DNA from: Reyranella massiliensis 521
GTDB lineage: Bacteria; Pseudomonadota; Alphaproteobacteria; Reyranellales; Reyranellaceae
NCBI GenBank assembly: GCA_945862125.1
Contig: CAMAYC010000009.1
Coordinates: forward strand, 1-63,981
Reading direction: 5' to 3'
Length of the DNA stretch: 63,981 bases
A program made the translations under genes and the position numbers. Shown here piece after piece: positions 9,071-16,843 of the stretch (positions are counted from its first letter, which is position 1; every line of letters starts with the position of its first letter). The notes under the pieces were generated by a model. That model saw only the letters and a program-made list of their open reading frames with translations, was not told the DNA's origin and ran no database searches.

Positions 9071-9904
9071 TCAGCTCTTGACTGGCACCACGGCCTCGAA
9101 GCGCTGGCGATAGCGGCGGCTCAGGTTCACCTCGCTGCCGTCCTTCAGGCGGATGCGCCAGTCGCCGCTCACCCAGGGTGTCACCTCGACCACCCGGGCG
9201 ACATTGACGAGGTGAGACTTGTGGACGCGCACGAAGCGCTTCGAGTCGAGTTCGCTTTCCAGCCGCGACAGCGAGGAGCGGATCTCGAAGGTCTCGCCAC
9301 CGACATGGAGGACGGCGTAGTTGCCCGAGGCCTCTACCCGGTCGATATCGGCCACCTCGACCATGATCTCGGCGCCGCCGCGCTTGCGCACCGCGAACCG
9401 CTCGGGCAGCGGACCCGAAGTGGCAACGAGGGTCTCCACAGGTTCCGGCAAGCGCTGGAGCAACATGCGCAGCGCCACGGTGGCGGCACTCAACAGCCCG
9501 TAAGAGAATATGTCCTTGGCGAATTCGTAAGACAGCCGGTCCAAGGTCAGCGGGAAGACGTAGGCTTCGCCAGCAATGCCGCTGAACCAGAGGAAGCGGA
9601 GCGCCGCCATCCCCACGGTATGGGCGATGCTGTAGGGCACGACCCCCAGAACATGGAAGATCAGGTTGCGCGGCTGGCGGCTGATCGGCCAGCGTCGGTG
9701 CATCCAGTAGATGGCCGGCAACAGGGCGCCGACCACGAGATGACTGCACGCCTCGACGATCAGCACCCGCCCGAACGCGACCGGCTGGCCGATGCGGGCG
9801 TGACTGGCGACCTCGACATAAGCATGCACGAAGGCCGATGCCGTGAGCAGGACCGCCCAGATCGCCGGCACGCGCCAGTCGAAGGATTCTTGCCGCACCG
9901 ACAT
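9071..9904 (-). CDS. Membrane-anchored LytTR-family transcription regulator
   Basis: A 277-residue protein. The first 150 residues form about four membrane segments (for example IWAVLLTASAFVHAYVEVA and HLVVGALLPAIYW). The C-terminal 100 residues are a LytTR DNA-binding domain: EVADIDRVEASGNYAVLHV, RSSLSRLESEL, FVRVHKSHLVN and LKDGSEVNLSRRYRQRFEAV. No receiver domain is present, so it is probably a one-component membrane sensor-regulator. Its start overlaps the phaC stop (TGATG), which implies translation coupled to the PHA synthase. The likely targets are its own operon and the acyltransferase downstream; this is inference. Confidence 0.87.
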   Translation of the reverse strand: MSVRQESFDWRVPAIWAVLLTASAFVHAYVEVASHARIGQPVAFGRVLIVEACSHLVVGALLPAIYWMHRRWPISRQPRNLIFHVLGVVPYSIAHTVGMAALRFLWFSGIAGEAYVFPLTLDRLSYEFAKDIFSYGLLSAATVALRMLLQRLPEPVETLVATSGPLPERFAVRKRGGAEIMVEVADIDRVEASGNYAVLHVGGETFEIRSSLSRLESELDSKRFVRVHKSHLVNVARVVEVTPWVSGDWRIRLKDGSEVNLSRRYRQRFEAVVPVKS

Positions 9905-11148
9905 CAGCGGCGCGCGGCCCGGATCTTGGCGGGAGTCTTGGGGGGAATGTCGCGCAACCAGTCGATCAGCGGCTCCCAGCAGAGATCGCGTGCTCGGCCA
10001 CTCACCACCATACCGATATGGCCGAGGGGCACATCGCGCCGCGTTGCCCGCTTCAGTCCACGTATGGGATCGGTAAGGGCGGCGGCCGACAGCGGCGGCA
10101 CGATGCGGTCGCCCGACGGGATCATGACCAGCGACGGCACGTTGATCTTGGACGGCATGATGCGACGGCCACCCACCACCCACTTGCCGCTGCCGGGAAT
10201 ATTGTCGCCGTACCAGCCGACCAGGCACTCGCGCGCGACAGGACCGGCCAGCGGCGCGCCGTCGTTCAGCCAATCCTCCAGCAGCACGAATTCGCGCGCG
10301 CTGGCGCCCTGCTGATCCATGCCGAGGAAGCGGCCGAACTTCTTCATGGCGAGCCAGGGATCGAGCGACCAGAAGAGCGTCTGCAGGATATCGACCGGCA
10401 ATTCGCCGACCTTGTCGGCCACCTCCGCCAGCAACGGACCGGTCGACACCAGGAAGGCATGGCCAGTGCGGTCGGCGTGAAAGTCCCAGGGCGCGGCCAG
10501 GAGCGCGAGGCCGGCGACGCGACGGGGCTGGCGCGCCGCCAGCGCCACGGTGAGCGTGCCGCCCATGCAGTAGCCCATCACCGCCGGTGCGCGGCGCGCG
10601 CGCTTGGCGACGAAGGCGAGCGCGCGTTCGAGGCGCGCAACGTAGGCAGTCGTGTCGAACTTCCGCTCCTCGTCGTTGGGTGTCCCCCAATCGACGAGGT
10701 AGGGCCGCAGCCCCGATGCCGCCATGGCGCGCAACAGGCTCTTCTCGGCGGTGAGGTCGAGCACCTCCCAGCGATTGATCAGCGACGGCACCACCAACAC
10801 CGCCCGTGTGCGCCTGACGCGGGCCGCCGGATGCGTGGCGCCATAGTCGAGCAGGCGCGTGTTGCCCTCGCTCCATACCGCCGGCGGATTCTCCAGGGTG
10901 CGATGCACCGCATGATTGCGATAGGCGAGCACGCCATCGGCCAGCCGATGCATGCGTCGCGCGATCTCGCGCTGCAGGGCGCGCTCGAATTCACCGGCGC
11001 CGGACCGCGCTTCTAGTGCTGCGATCTCGGGCAGAAGCGCCGCAATGGCTTCAGGAACGGGTGCGTCAGGAGCCGGAGAGTTTTGCTTCGAGCTCGGCGA
11101 GCCGGGCTTCCAGTGTTTCCACGCGCTTTCGGAGCTCGCCCACGTCAT
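9904..11148 (-). CDS. phaC: Poly(3-hydroxyalkanoate) synthase PhaC-type alpha/beta hydrolase
   Basis: Polymerises (R)-3-hydroxyacyl-CoA into polyhydroxyalkanoate. The alpha/beta-hydrolase core carries the synthase lipase box GYCMGGT with the catalytic cysteine (C194 by this start). The aspartate is in IPSGDRIVPP and the histidine in PLGHIGMV. At about 414 residues it lacks the long N-terminal domain of class I synthases (near 590) and is closer to class III PhaC (near 355-400), which needs PhaE. The start is uncertain. The ATG at 11148 overlaps the phaE-like gene by 83 bp; no ATG or GTG lies nearer that gene's stop, and the next in-frame ATG is at 10953. A PhaE-like gene lies immediately upstream. 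Confidence 0.85.
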   Translation of the reverse strand: MTWASSESAWKHWKPGSPSSKQNSPAPDAPVPEAIAALLPEIAALEARSGAGEFERALQREIARRMHRLADGVLAYRNHAVHRTLENPPAVWSEGNTRLLDYGATHPAARVRRTRAVLVVPSLINRWEVLDLTAEKSLLRAMAASGLRPYLVDWGTPNDEERKFDTTAYVARLERALAFVAKRARRAPAVMGYCMGGTLTVALAARQPRRVAGLALLAAPWDFHADRTGHAFLVSTGPLLAEVADKVGELPVDILQTLFWSLDPWLAMKKFGRFLGMDQQGASAREFVLLEDWLNDGAPLAGPVARECLVGWYGDNIPGSGKWVVGGRRIMPSKINVPSLVMIPSGDRIVPPLSAAALTDPIRGLKRATRRDVPLGHIGMVVSGRARDLCWEPLIDWLRDIPPKTPAKIRAARR

Positions 11149-11428
11149 CAGAGCCGTGCCCAGATGCAGCGGCAGCGGCCGGGGTCCCAGCCTTGGCGGA
11201 TGAGGGGGTGACGGCATGATGTGCTCCTTGGACGGCCTGCATTGCAGACGCAACCTGGGCGTTCGCGGCCGCGAACAATCGAGCGATCTGATCGGTCAGC
11301 GCCTGGTCAGCGGCAAGCCCGGCGAGCTGGCCCTGCCAAAGGTCGAGATAGCGCCGGGCCAGCCTGTCGAAATCGGCGCCAGAGTCGCTGCCAGCATCGA
11401 CGGGCTTTTCATCGTTATCAGAGGCCAT
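11066..11428 (-). CDS. phaE: Short PhaE-like PHA synthase subunit
   Basis: A 120-residue acidic, alanine-rich protein upstream of and overlapping phaC. RLARRYLDLWQGQLAGLA resembles the PhaE tryptophan-containing helix. A low-complexity Ala/Ser/Gly linker (about residues 70-90) follows. The C-terminal heptad pattern LRKRVETLEARLAELEAKL predicts a coiled coil, as in the end of PhaE proteins. Typical class III PhaE is about three times longer, so this is a reduced version. The start is ATG at 11428. Function as synthase subunit is inferred from position and the two helical motifs; a phasin-like role is the alternative. Confidence 0.68.
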   Translation of the reverse strand: MASDNDEKPVDAGSDSGADFDRLARRYLDLWQGQLAGLAADQALTDQIARLFAAANAQVASAMQAVQGAHHAVTPSSAKAGTPAAAAASGHGSDDVGELRKRVETLEARLAELEAKLSGS

Positions 11429-11526
11429 GCACCCACTATAGCCCATCACCCCGCGAACGCTGCTTTCGCAGGCGCAAACCCCATCTTGTCGCACTGCGGT
11501 ATCGGCGCTAATGTGGCCTGTCCGAA

Positions 11527-11542
11527 GTAAACGAGCGTTTAC
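11527..11542. promoter_or_regulatory. Perfect 16-bp palindrome, putative operator in the phaE-phaR divergent region
   Basis: GTAAACGAGCGTTTAC is a perfect 6-4-6 inverted repeat lying 31 bp before the phaR ATG and about 100 bp before the phaE start on the other strand. AT-rich arms in GC-rich surroundings and the location between divergent genes suggest a repressor site, most simply for PhaR autoregulation. It does not resemble the CTGC-N3-GCAG sites reported for some PhaR proteins. Confidence 0.5.
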
Positions 11543-11573
11543 CGCGCTCGGGAACTAGAGGAGCGACAGCGTA

Positions 11574-12242
11574 ATGGCCGATCAGGCAGTACCCGAAGGC
11601 GGACCGAAGCCGGCGCCGGTGGTCATCAAGAAGTACGCGAACCGACGCCTCTACAACACGGCGACTTCCGCCTACGTGACGCTCGAACATCTTTCCCAGA
11701 TGGTGAAGGACAAGACCGACTTCGTCGTCTACGACGCCAAGACCGGCGACGAGATCACGCGCTCGGTGCTGACCCAGATCATCTTCGAGGAAGAGAGCAA
11801 GGGCGGGCAGACGCTGTTGCCGATCCCGTTCCTTCGCCAGCTCATTTCCTTCTATGGCGACAGCCTGCAGGGCGTGGTCCCGCAGTATCTCGAAATGTCG
11901 ATGTCGCAGTTCGCGCGCAATCAGGAACAGATGCGCAGCTACCTCCGGAACGCCTTCGGCTTCAACCCGTTCCAGCAGTTCGAAACCATGGGCAAGCAGA
12001 ACATGGCAATGTTCGAGCAGGCCATGCGGGTGTTCAATCCGTTCCAGGCCGGCCAGTCGGGCCAGCCGCCGGCGTCCGCAAAGCCCGCCAACGGCCCGGA
12101 CGCACCCAAGTCGGAAATGGCCAGGCCGGAAACGTCGGCCACTTCAGGCGCGGCGCCTCAGGAGGACGTCGTTATCGACGATCTCAAGCGCAAGCTGGAC
12201 GAGCTACAGAACCAGCTCGCCCTCCTCAGCAAGAAGCCCTGA
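11574..12242 (+). CDS. phaR: Polyhydroxyalkanoate synthesis repressor PhaR
   Basis: A DNA-binding regulator that senses PHA granules and represses phasin and pha genes until polymer accumulates. The 222-residue protein has the PHB/PHA accumulation regulator DNA-binding domain (IKKYANRRLYNTATSAYVTL and VYDAKTGDEITRSVLTQIIF). The middle PHB-accumulation domain follows (PFLRQLISFYGDSLQGVVPQ), then an FNPF-containing helical region, a Pro/Ala linker and a C-terminal coiled coil. A GAGGAG ribosome site precedes the ATG. It is divergent from phaE/phaC with a palindrome between them, the usual arrangement for an autoregulated repressor. Confidence 0.95.
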   Translation: MADQAVPEGGPKPAPVVIKKYANRRLYNTATSAYVTLEHLSQMVKDKTDFVVYDAKTGDEITRSVLTQIIFEEESKGGQTLLPIPFLRQLISFYGDSLQGVVPQYLEMSMSQFARNQEQMRSYLRNAFGFNPFQQFETMGKQNMAMFEQAMRVFNPFQAGQSGQPPASAKPANGPDAPKSEMARPETSATSGAAPQEDVVIDDLKRKLDELQNQLALLSKKP

Positions 12243-12250
12243 TCCTTCCC

Positions 12251-12439
12251 GTGGCCGATTCTTCGATGTCGATGGTGCGGCGCGTGATGTCTCCGTGCAT
12301 CGGCATCTGCAAGCTCGACCAGAAAAGCGGCTTCTGCCTCGGCTGCAAACGCACGATCGAGGAGATCGGCCGCTGGGCGATGCTCGACGACCCCGAACGC
12401 CAGGCGATCGTCGACCAACTGCCGGGCCGCAAGCTTTAG
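12251..12439 (+). CDS. DUF1289 small Cys-rich protein
   Basis: A 62-residue protein with the DUF1289 cysteine pattern SPCIGICKLDQKSGFCLGC (CxxxC then CxxC) and the helix RTIEEIGRWAML. The four cysteines suggest a bound metal or iron-sulfur cluster; the function is unknown. The GTG at 12251 gives the longest reading, but an in-frame ATG at 12266 is equally possible since neither has a clear ribosome site. It follows phaR by 8 bp and ends exactly where the convergent enoyl-CoA hydratase gene ends. Confidence 0.82.
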   Translation: MADSSMSMVRRVMSPCIGICKLDQKSGFCLGCKRTIEEIGRWAMLDDPERQAIVDQLPGRKL

Positions 12440-13249
12440 TCAGCGGCCCTTGAATACCGGCTTGCGCTTTTCGCGGAACGCCGAGGTTCCTTCCTTATAA
12501 TCGTCAGTCAATCCGGTCAGGATGTTCTGATCGGCGTCCATGTGAGAGCCGAGATCGTCGAGCGCGTGGGCGAGGCGGTTGACCGTGCTCTTGGTCATGC
12601 GCACGGGAATCGGCGGCTGGCGGGCGATGCGCTCGGCGAACGCCATCGATGCGGCGAGCGCCTGTCCGTCCTCTACGACATTCTCGACGAGGCCCCAGGC
12701 CAGCGCGTCGGCCGCATCGATCCGATCGGAGGCCAGGATCACCGCCTGCTTGGTCCTGGCCGGGCCCATCAGCGCCAGCATGCGCGGGATCGAGCCCCAG
12801 CTCATGTTCATGCCGAGTTCGATCTCGGGAATGCGGAAATGTGCGGAGCGGCCGCAGGTGCGGAAATCGAGCGCCACGACCAGCGCCGCGCCGCCGCCGA
12901 TGCAATGGCCCTCGACCGCGGCGATGGTGACCTGGTCCATGTCCTGCCAGGCCTTGCACATCTTGGGGCCGAGCCGCGCACGATGGCGGCGCTCGCCGAG
13001 CGGCAGACCGTCGCGCGCGCGCCCGTCTGGATCCTTCAGATCGAAGCCGGCGGAAAAGGCCTTGGCTGAGCCGGTCAGGATCACCACGGAGGTTTCGAGG
13101 TCGTCCTCGAAGTCTCGCGGCACATCGCGCAGCTCGCGCATCGCCTGCTGGCTGAGCGCATTGATGTTGTCGCCGCGGTCGAAGCGCACGACGGCGATAC
13201 GACCTTGCGGGCCCAGGCCCTTCTCGACCTTTACGAACTGCCGCTCCAT
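12440..13249 (-). CDS. Enoyl-CoA hydratase/isomerase family protein
   Basis: A 269-residue crotonase-fold enzyme acting on acyl-CoA. LTGSAKAFSAGFDLKD forms one half of the oxyanion hole, and AVEGHCIGGGAALVVALDFR contributes the other half with the GG pair. The helix RTKQAVILASDRIDAADALAWGLVE is typical of the family. The usual catalytic glutamates are not obvious: IPEIELGMNMSWGSIPRML carries a glutamate in the second position only. A strict hydratase role is therefore not assured, and isomerase or hydrolase activity is possible. It is divergent from the serine hydrolase gene. Confidence 0.88.
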   Translation of the reverse strand: MERQFVKVEKGLGPQGRIAVVRFDRGDNINALSQQAMRELRDVPRDFEDDLETSVVILTGSAKAFSAGFDLKDPDGRARDGLPLGERRHRARLGPKMCKAWQDMDQVTIAAVEGHCIGGGAALVVALDFRTCGRSAHFRIPEIELGMNMSWGSIPRMLALMGPARTKQAVILASDRIDAADALAWGLVENVVEDGQALAASMAFAERIARQPPIPVRMTKSTVNRLAHALDDLGSHMDADQNILTGLTDDYKEGTSAFREKRKPVFKGR

Positions 13250-13326
13250 TGGCGCACTCCTCCTGTGTTCGCTTCACGGTAGCGGCTCGACTTTACAAGA
13301 GCGAGGGGCTTCGCTTGACTGCGACC

Positions 13327-14934
13327 ATGCCGAAAACAATCGAGACGATCGCCCTGGAACGCCGCGTCACCGCGCTGTTCTCCCGTTACCTGCAGCCGGG
13401 CTCACCCGGCGCCGTTGTGGGCGTCATGCGCGGCAGCACGATCGAGCTCTGCAAGGGCTTCGGCATGGCCAGCCTCGAGCTCAGCGTGCCGATCCGCCCC
13501 GACACGCGCTTTCGCATCGCCTCCGTCAGCAAGCAGTTCACGGTGACGGCAGCGCTGATGCTGGCGGCGGAGGGCAAGCTCAAGCTCTCCGACCCGCCGC
13601 ACAAATACCTGCCTGAACTCGCGCCGCTGCCGGTCACCATCGACCAGATGATGCGCAATTCAAGCGGCCTGCCCGATTTTCTCGAGTTGCTGCGGCTGGG
13701 CGGCCATGGCCTCGACAAGCCGGCGCGGCCGGCCGACCTGCTGGCCGCCTGCCTGCGGAATCGCCACCTCAACTTCACGCCCGGCAGCCGCTTCCTCTAC
13801 AGCAACACCAACTTCCTGCTGCTGGGCCTGATCATCGAGCACCTGACCGAGCAGCCTTTGGGCGAGGTTCTGCGCGAGCGCATTTTCAGGCCGCTCGGCA
13901 TGGCGCAGACCATGCTGGCGGCGGAGATCGATTCGGTGATCCCGGGCCTCGCCACCGGCTATCTTGGCGACACCACCTCAGGCTTCCGCCGCGCAACACA
14001 CGCCTATCCGCAGGGTGGCGAGGGCGGCCTCACCTCCACCGTCGAGGACCTGCTGATCTGGAGCAGGCATTTCGACCAGCCGACGCTGACACCCAAGACG
14101 CTGCCGGCCCAGCTCGCGGCCGTGGCGCCACTCACCGGCGGTCACGCCAACAGGTATCGCCGCGGCGTGCAGGCCGACGAGTTGCGTGGCCTCGCCACCA
14201 TCGGCCATGGGGGGCTGTGGCCGGGTTTCCGCACCGAATTCCTGCGCGTGCCGGAAGCCGATCTCACCGTCGTGGTGATCGCCAATCTCGGCAGCATCGA
14301 CCCCTGGCGCCAGGCGCGCGCCATCGCGGCACTGGCGTTGGAGAGCAACAAGAAGTTGAAGCCCGGCACAGCGCCGATCGTCGAGGCCGAAATCAAGCCG
14401 ATCGCGGGCACATGGTTCAACGCCGACGAGCCGTCGCTATTCGACCTCGCGTGGCGCAACGGCGAGGGTGTCGTGACGCAGAACGGCCTGCCCTTCGCGC
14501 TCGGCCGACGGGCCGACGGCTGGTTCGCGGCCGAACGCGGTTCGTTCGAATTCGCGCTGAAGCCCGGCCGGGCAGGAACCCTGCGTGTCGATCTCGGGGC
14601 CGGACGAATCGTGACCTTCAGGAAACTCGGCCGCCGCAAGCCGGTGCCGGCCGCGATCGCCGGCACCTATGTCTCGGCCGATTCCGGCGCCATCTGGCAT
14701 GTGAGGCGGGGCGGCGCGGACTATACCGTCGCCGTCAGCGGGCCCCTCGTTGCAGGCGGGCCGGCGTGGTCGCTGAACGGGATCGATGGCGACACGGTCG
14801 AGGTCGTCAGTCCGGCGGGCTGGATCACGGCAACCCAGCTCGCCCGCCTGCACCGCGACCGCAACGGCGGGGTCGAGGCACTCCTGGTCTCAACCGGCCG
14901 CATCAAGGCGATGCGTTTCGAGCGCACCGCATAA
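13327..14934 (+). CDS. D-aminopeptidase-like serine beta-lactamase-fold hydrolase, three domains
   Basis: A 535-residue relative of Ochrobactrum D-aminopeptidase (DAP, about 520 residues). The catalytic domain has SxxK in ASVSKQF (S66, K69), YxN in YSNTNF (Y158, N160) and HGG at H294, matching DAP positions closely. Residues after about 345 fall into two beta-barrel domains (for example PIAGTWFNADEPSLFDLAW and AIAGTYVSADSGAIWHV), the lipocalin-like domains that give DAP its exopeptidase character. No signal peptide is seen, as in DAP. The start ATG at 13327 aligns with the family; a longer in-frame extension to 13249 is unlikely. Likely releases N-terminal D-residues from peptides. Confidence 0.82.
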   Translation: MPKTIETIALERRVTALFSRYLQPGSPGAVVGVMRGSTIELCKGFGMASLELSVPIRPDTRFRIASVSKQFTVTAALMLAAEGKLKLSDPPHKYLPELAPLPVTIDQMMRNSSGLPDFLELLRLGGHGLDKPARPADLLAACLRNRHLNFTPGSRFLYSNTNFLLLGLIIEHLTEQPLGEVLRERIFRPLGMAQTMLAAEIDSVIPGLATGYLGDTTSGFRRATHAYPQGGEGGLTSTVEDLLIWSRHFDQPTLTPKTLPAQLAAVAPLTGGHANRYRRGVQADELRGLATIGHGGLWPGFRTEFLRVPEADLTVVVIANLGSIDPWRQARAIAALALESNKKLKPGTAPIVEAEIKPIAGTWFNADEPSLFDLAWRNGEGVVTQNGLPFALGRRADGWFAAERGSFEFALKPGRAGTLRVDLGAGRIVTFRKLGRRKPVPAAIAGTYVSADSGAIWHVRRGGADYTVAVSGPLVAGGPAWSLNGIDGDTVEVVSPAGWITATQLARLHRDRNGGVEALLVSTGRIKAMRFERTA

Positions 14935-14938
14935 GAGA

Positions 14939-15967
14939 TCAGCGGAAGGGAATGGCGTACATCAGCCCGCCCTTGGTCCACAGCGCATTCTGGCCACGGT
15001 CGAGCTTGAGGGGCGTGGCCGGGCCCACGTGGCGGTCGTAGCTCTCGCCGTAGTTACCGACCTGCTTGACGATGTTGTACATCCACTTCTCGTCGACGCC
15101 GACCGCCTTGCCATAGCCCGGCGTGACGCCGAGGAAGCGCTTGATCGCCGGATCCTCGCTCTTCAGCATTTCGTCGACGTTCTTCGACGTGATGCCCATC
15201 TCCTCGGCCTCGATCATCCCCATCAAGGTCCACTTCACGAGGTCGAGCCACTGGTCGTCGCCGTGGCGCACGATCGGACCGAGCGGCTCCTTGGAGATGC
15301 GCTCGGGCAGGATCGTGTGTTCGCCTTTGCCGGCGAGCTGTCCGGCGCGCACCGCGGCGAGGCCTGAGGCGTCCGTGGTGTAGGAATCGCAGCGCCCGGC
15401 AGCATAGGCCTGCAGCAGCTCGTCGAGCTTCTCGATCAGCACCGGCTTGAAGCTCATCTTGTTGGCGCGGAAATAGTCGGCGAGGTTGAGTTCGGTCGTC
15501 GTGCCGGGCTGCACACAGATGGTGGCGCCGTTCAGTTCCTTGGCGCTCTTGATGTTGCTCTTTGTCGGCACGATGAAGCCCTGGCCGTCGTAGAAATTCA
15601 CGCCGGCGATGTTGAAGCCGAGCGCGGTGTCGCGCAGCAGCGTCTGCGTCGCGTTGCGCGTGATGACGTCGACCTCGCCCGACTGCAGCGCCACGAAGCG
15701 CTGCTGCGCCGTGGTCGGCGTGAACTTGACCTTCTCCGCATCTCCGAACATCGCCGCCGCAATCGCCTTGCAGAGATCGACGTCGAGGCCGGTCCACTTG
15801 CCCTGGCTGTCGGCGAAGGAGAAGCCCGCCAGGCCGGTGTTCACGGCGCACTGGACGAAGCCCTTGGCCTTGACCGCGTCGAAGGTCTGGCCGGCCGAGG
15901 CCGGCGCCGACGCGAACACGGCCGCACCCAGCAGCGCCGTCGCGGCGCCGATCGATTTCCCAAACAT
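14939..15967 (-). CDS. aapJ: General L-amino-acid ABC transporter substrate-binding protein (AapJ-like), orphan
   Basis: A 342-residue periplasmic binding protein. The signal peptide ends ASAPASAG. The mature start TFDAVKAKGFVQCAVNTGLAGF and KWTGLDVDLCKAIAAAMFGD are highly typical of AapJ/BztA. The cysteine pair C39 (VQCAV) and C65 (DLCKA) is as in AapJ. VITRNATQTLLRDTALGF follows. No aapQMP permease or ATPase genes are adjacent, so it must use subunits encoded elsewhere. It ends 4 bp from the convergent D-aminopeptidase gene, an arrangement that may be relevant since both handle amino acids. Confidence 0.92.
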   Translation of the reverse strand: MFGKSIGAATALLGAAVFASAPASAGQTFDAVKAKGFVQCAVNTGLAGFSFADSQGKWTGLDVDLCKAIAAAMFGDAEKVKFTPTTAQQRFVALQSGEVDVITRNATQTLLRDTALGFNIAGVNFYDGQGFIVPTKSNIKSAKELNGATICVQPGTTTELNLADYFRANKMSFKPVLIEKLDELLQAYAAGRCDSYTTDASGLAAVRAGQLAGKGEHTILPERISKEPLGPIVRHGDDQWLDLVKWTLMGMIEAEEMGITSKNVDEMLKSEDPAIKRFLGVTPGYGKAVGVDEKWMYNIVKQVGNYGESYDRHVGPATPLKLDRGQNALWTKGGLMYAIPFR

Positions 15968-16008
15968 GTGAGCCCCTTTGGTTTGCCCCTGATGCCGGCA
16001 CCATAGCA

Positions 16009-16034
16009 AAAGGCGCGCCGCAAGGCGCGCCTTT
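16009..16034 (-). terminator. Rho-independent terminator after sdhB
   Basis: Perfect 11-bp stem AAAGGCGCGCC (16009-16019) and GGCGCGCCTTT (16024-16034) with tetraloop GCAA. It is followed on the minus strand by TTGCTATGG. It lies 22 bp past the sdhB stop and ends the sdhCDAB transcript before the aapJ-like gene. Confidence 0.8.
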
Positions 16035-16055
16035 GCCGTTCGATGCAGGACCGCC

Positions 16056-16835
16056 CTAGATCGTGCGTTCGACCATCATCTTCTTGATCTCGGCGATCGC
16101 CTTGGCCGGATTAAGGCTCTTGGGGCAGGTCTTGGTGCAGTTCATGATGGTGTGGCAGCGGTAGAGCCGGAACGGGTCCTCGAGCTGGTCGAGGCGCTCG
16201 CCGATGGCGTCGTCGCGGCTGTCGGCGATCCAGCGGTAAGCCTGCAGCAGCACGGCCGGGCCGAGATAGCGCTCGCCACTCCACCAGTAGCTCGGGCACG
16301 AGGTCGAGCAGCAGAAGCACAGGATGCACTCCCACAGGCCGTCGAGCTTGGCGCGCTCCTCCGGCGACTGCAGACGCTCGCGCGTCGGCGGCTGGGTGCT
16401 CGACTTCATCCACGGCTCGATCGAGGCGAGCTGGGCGTAGGGCACGTTGAGGTCGGGCACCAGGTCGCGCACCACCGGCATGTGGGGCAGCGGGTAGATC
16501 TTGATGTCGCCCTTCACCTCGGAGATGAACTTGGTGCAGGCCAGCGTGTTGGTGCCGTCGATGTTCATGGCGCACGAGCCGCAGACGCCCTCGCGGCAGG
16601 AACGGCGGAAGGTGAGCGAGCTGTCGATCTCGTTCTTGATCTTGATCAGCGCGTCGAGGACCATCGGGCCGCAGCTGTCCATGTCGACTTCGTAGGTGTC
16701 GACGCTGGGCTTCTTACCGTCGTCCGGCGTCCAGCGATAGACCTTGAACGTCTTGATGTTCTTGGTCCCGGCCGCCGCCTTGTAGGTCTCGCCGACGCCG
16801 ATCTTGGAATTGGCGGGCAGTGCGAATTCAGCCAT
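16056..16835 (-). CDS. sdhB: Succinate dehydrogenase iron-sulfur subunit
   Basis: Transfers electrons from SdhA to the quinone in the inner membrane. The 259-residue protein holds the [2Fe-2S] ligands in [19 protein letters not shown] and TLACTKF. The [4Fe-4S]/[3Fe-4S] ligands are in [17 protein letters not shown] and [19 protein letters not shown]. It is last of sdhCDAB, 8 bp after sdhA, and a strong terminator follows. The start ATG 16835 fits the alphaproteobacterial family (MAEFxLPxNSKI). Confidence 0.97.
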   Translation of the reverse strand: MAEFALPANSKIGVGETYKAAAGTKNIKTFKVYRWTPDDGKKPSVDTYEVDMDSCGPMVLDALIKIKNEIDSSLTFRRSCREGVCGSCAMNIDGTNTLACTKFISEVKGDIKIYPLPHMPVVRDLVPDLNVPYAQLASIEPWMKSSTQPPTRERLQSPEERAKLDGLWECILCFCCSTSCPSYWWSGERYLGPAVLLQAYRWIADSRDDAIGERLDQLEDPFRLYRCHTIMNCTKTCPKSLNPAKAIAEIKKMMVERTI

Positions 16836-16843
16836 CTGAGCCT

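Noticed and set aside
10018..11016. A 332-residue plus-strand frame opposite phaC
   Set aside because: Antisense shadow of a gene with intact catalytic triad; composition is typical of reverse-strand GC-rich frames.
12440..13249. Broken enoyl-CoA hydratase because both catalytic glutamates are not in the usual form
   Set aside because: The frame is intact and the oxyanion motifs are present; crotonase-fold enzymes with other residues are common, so it is called a family member rather than a pseudogene.
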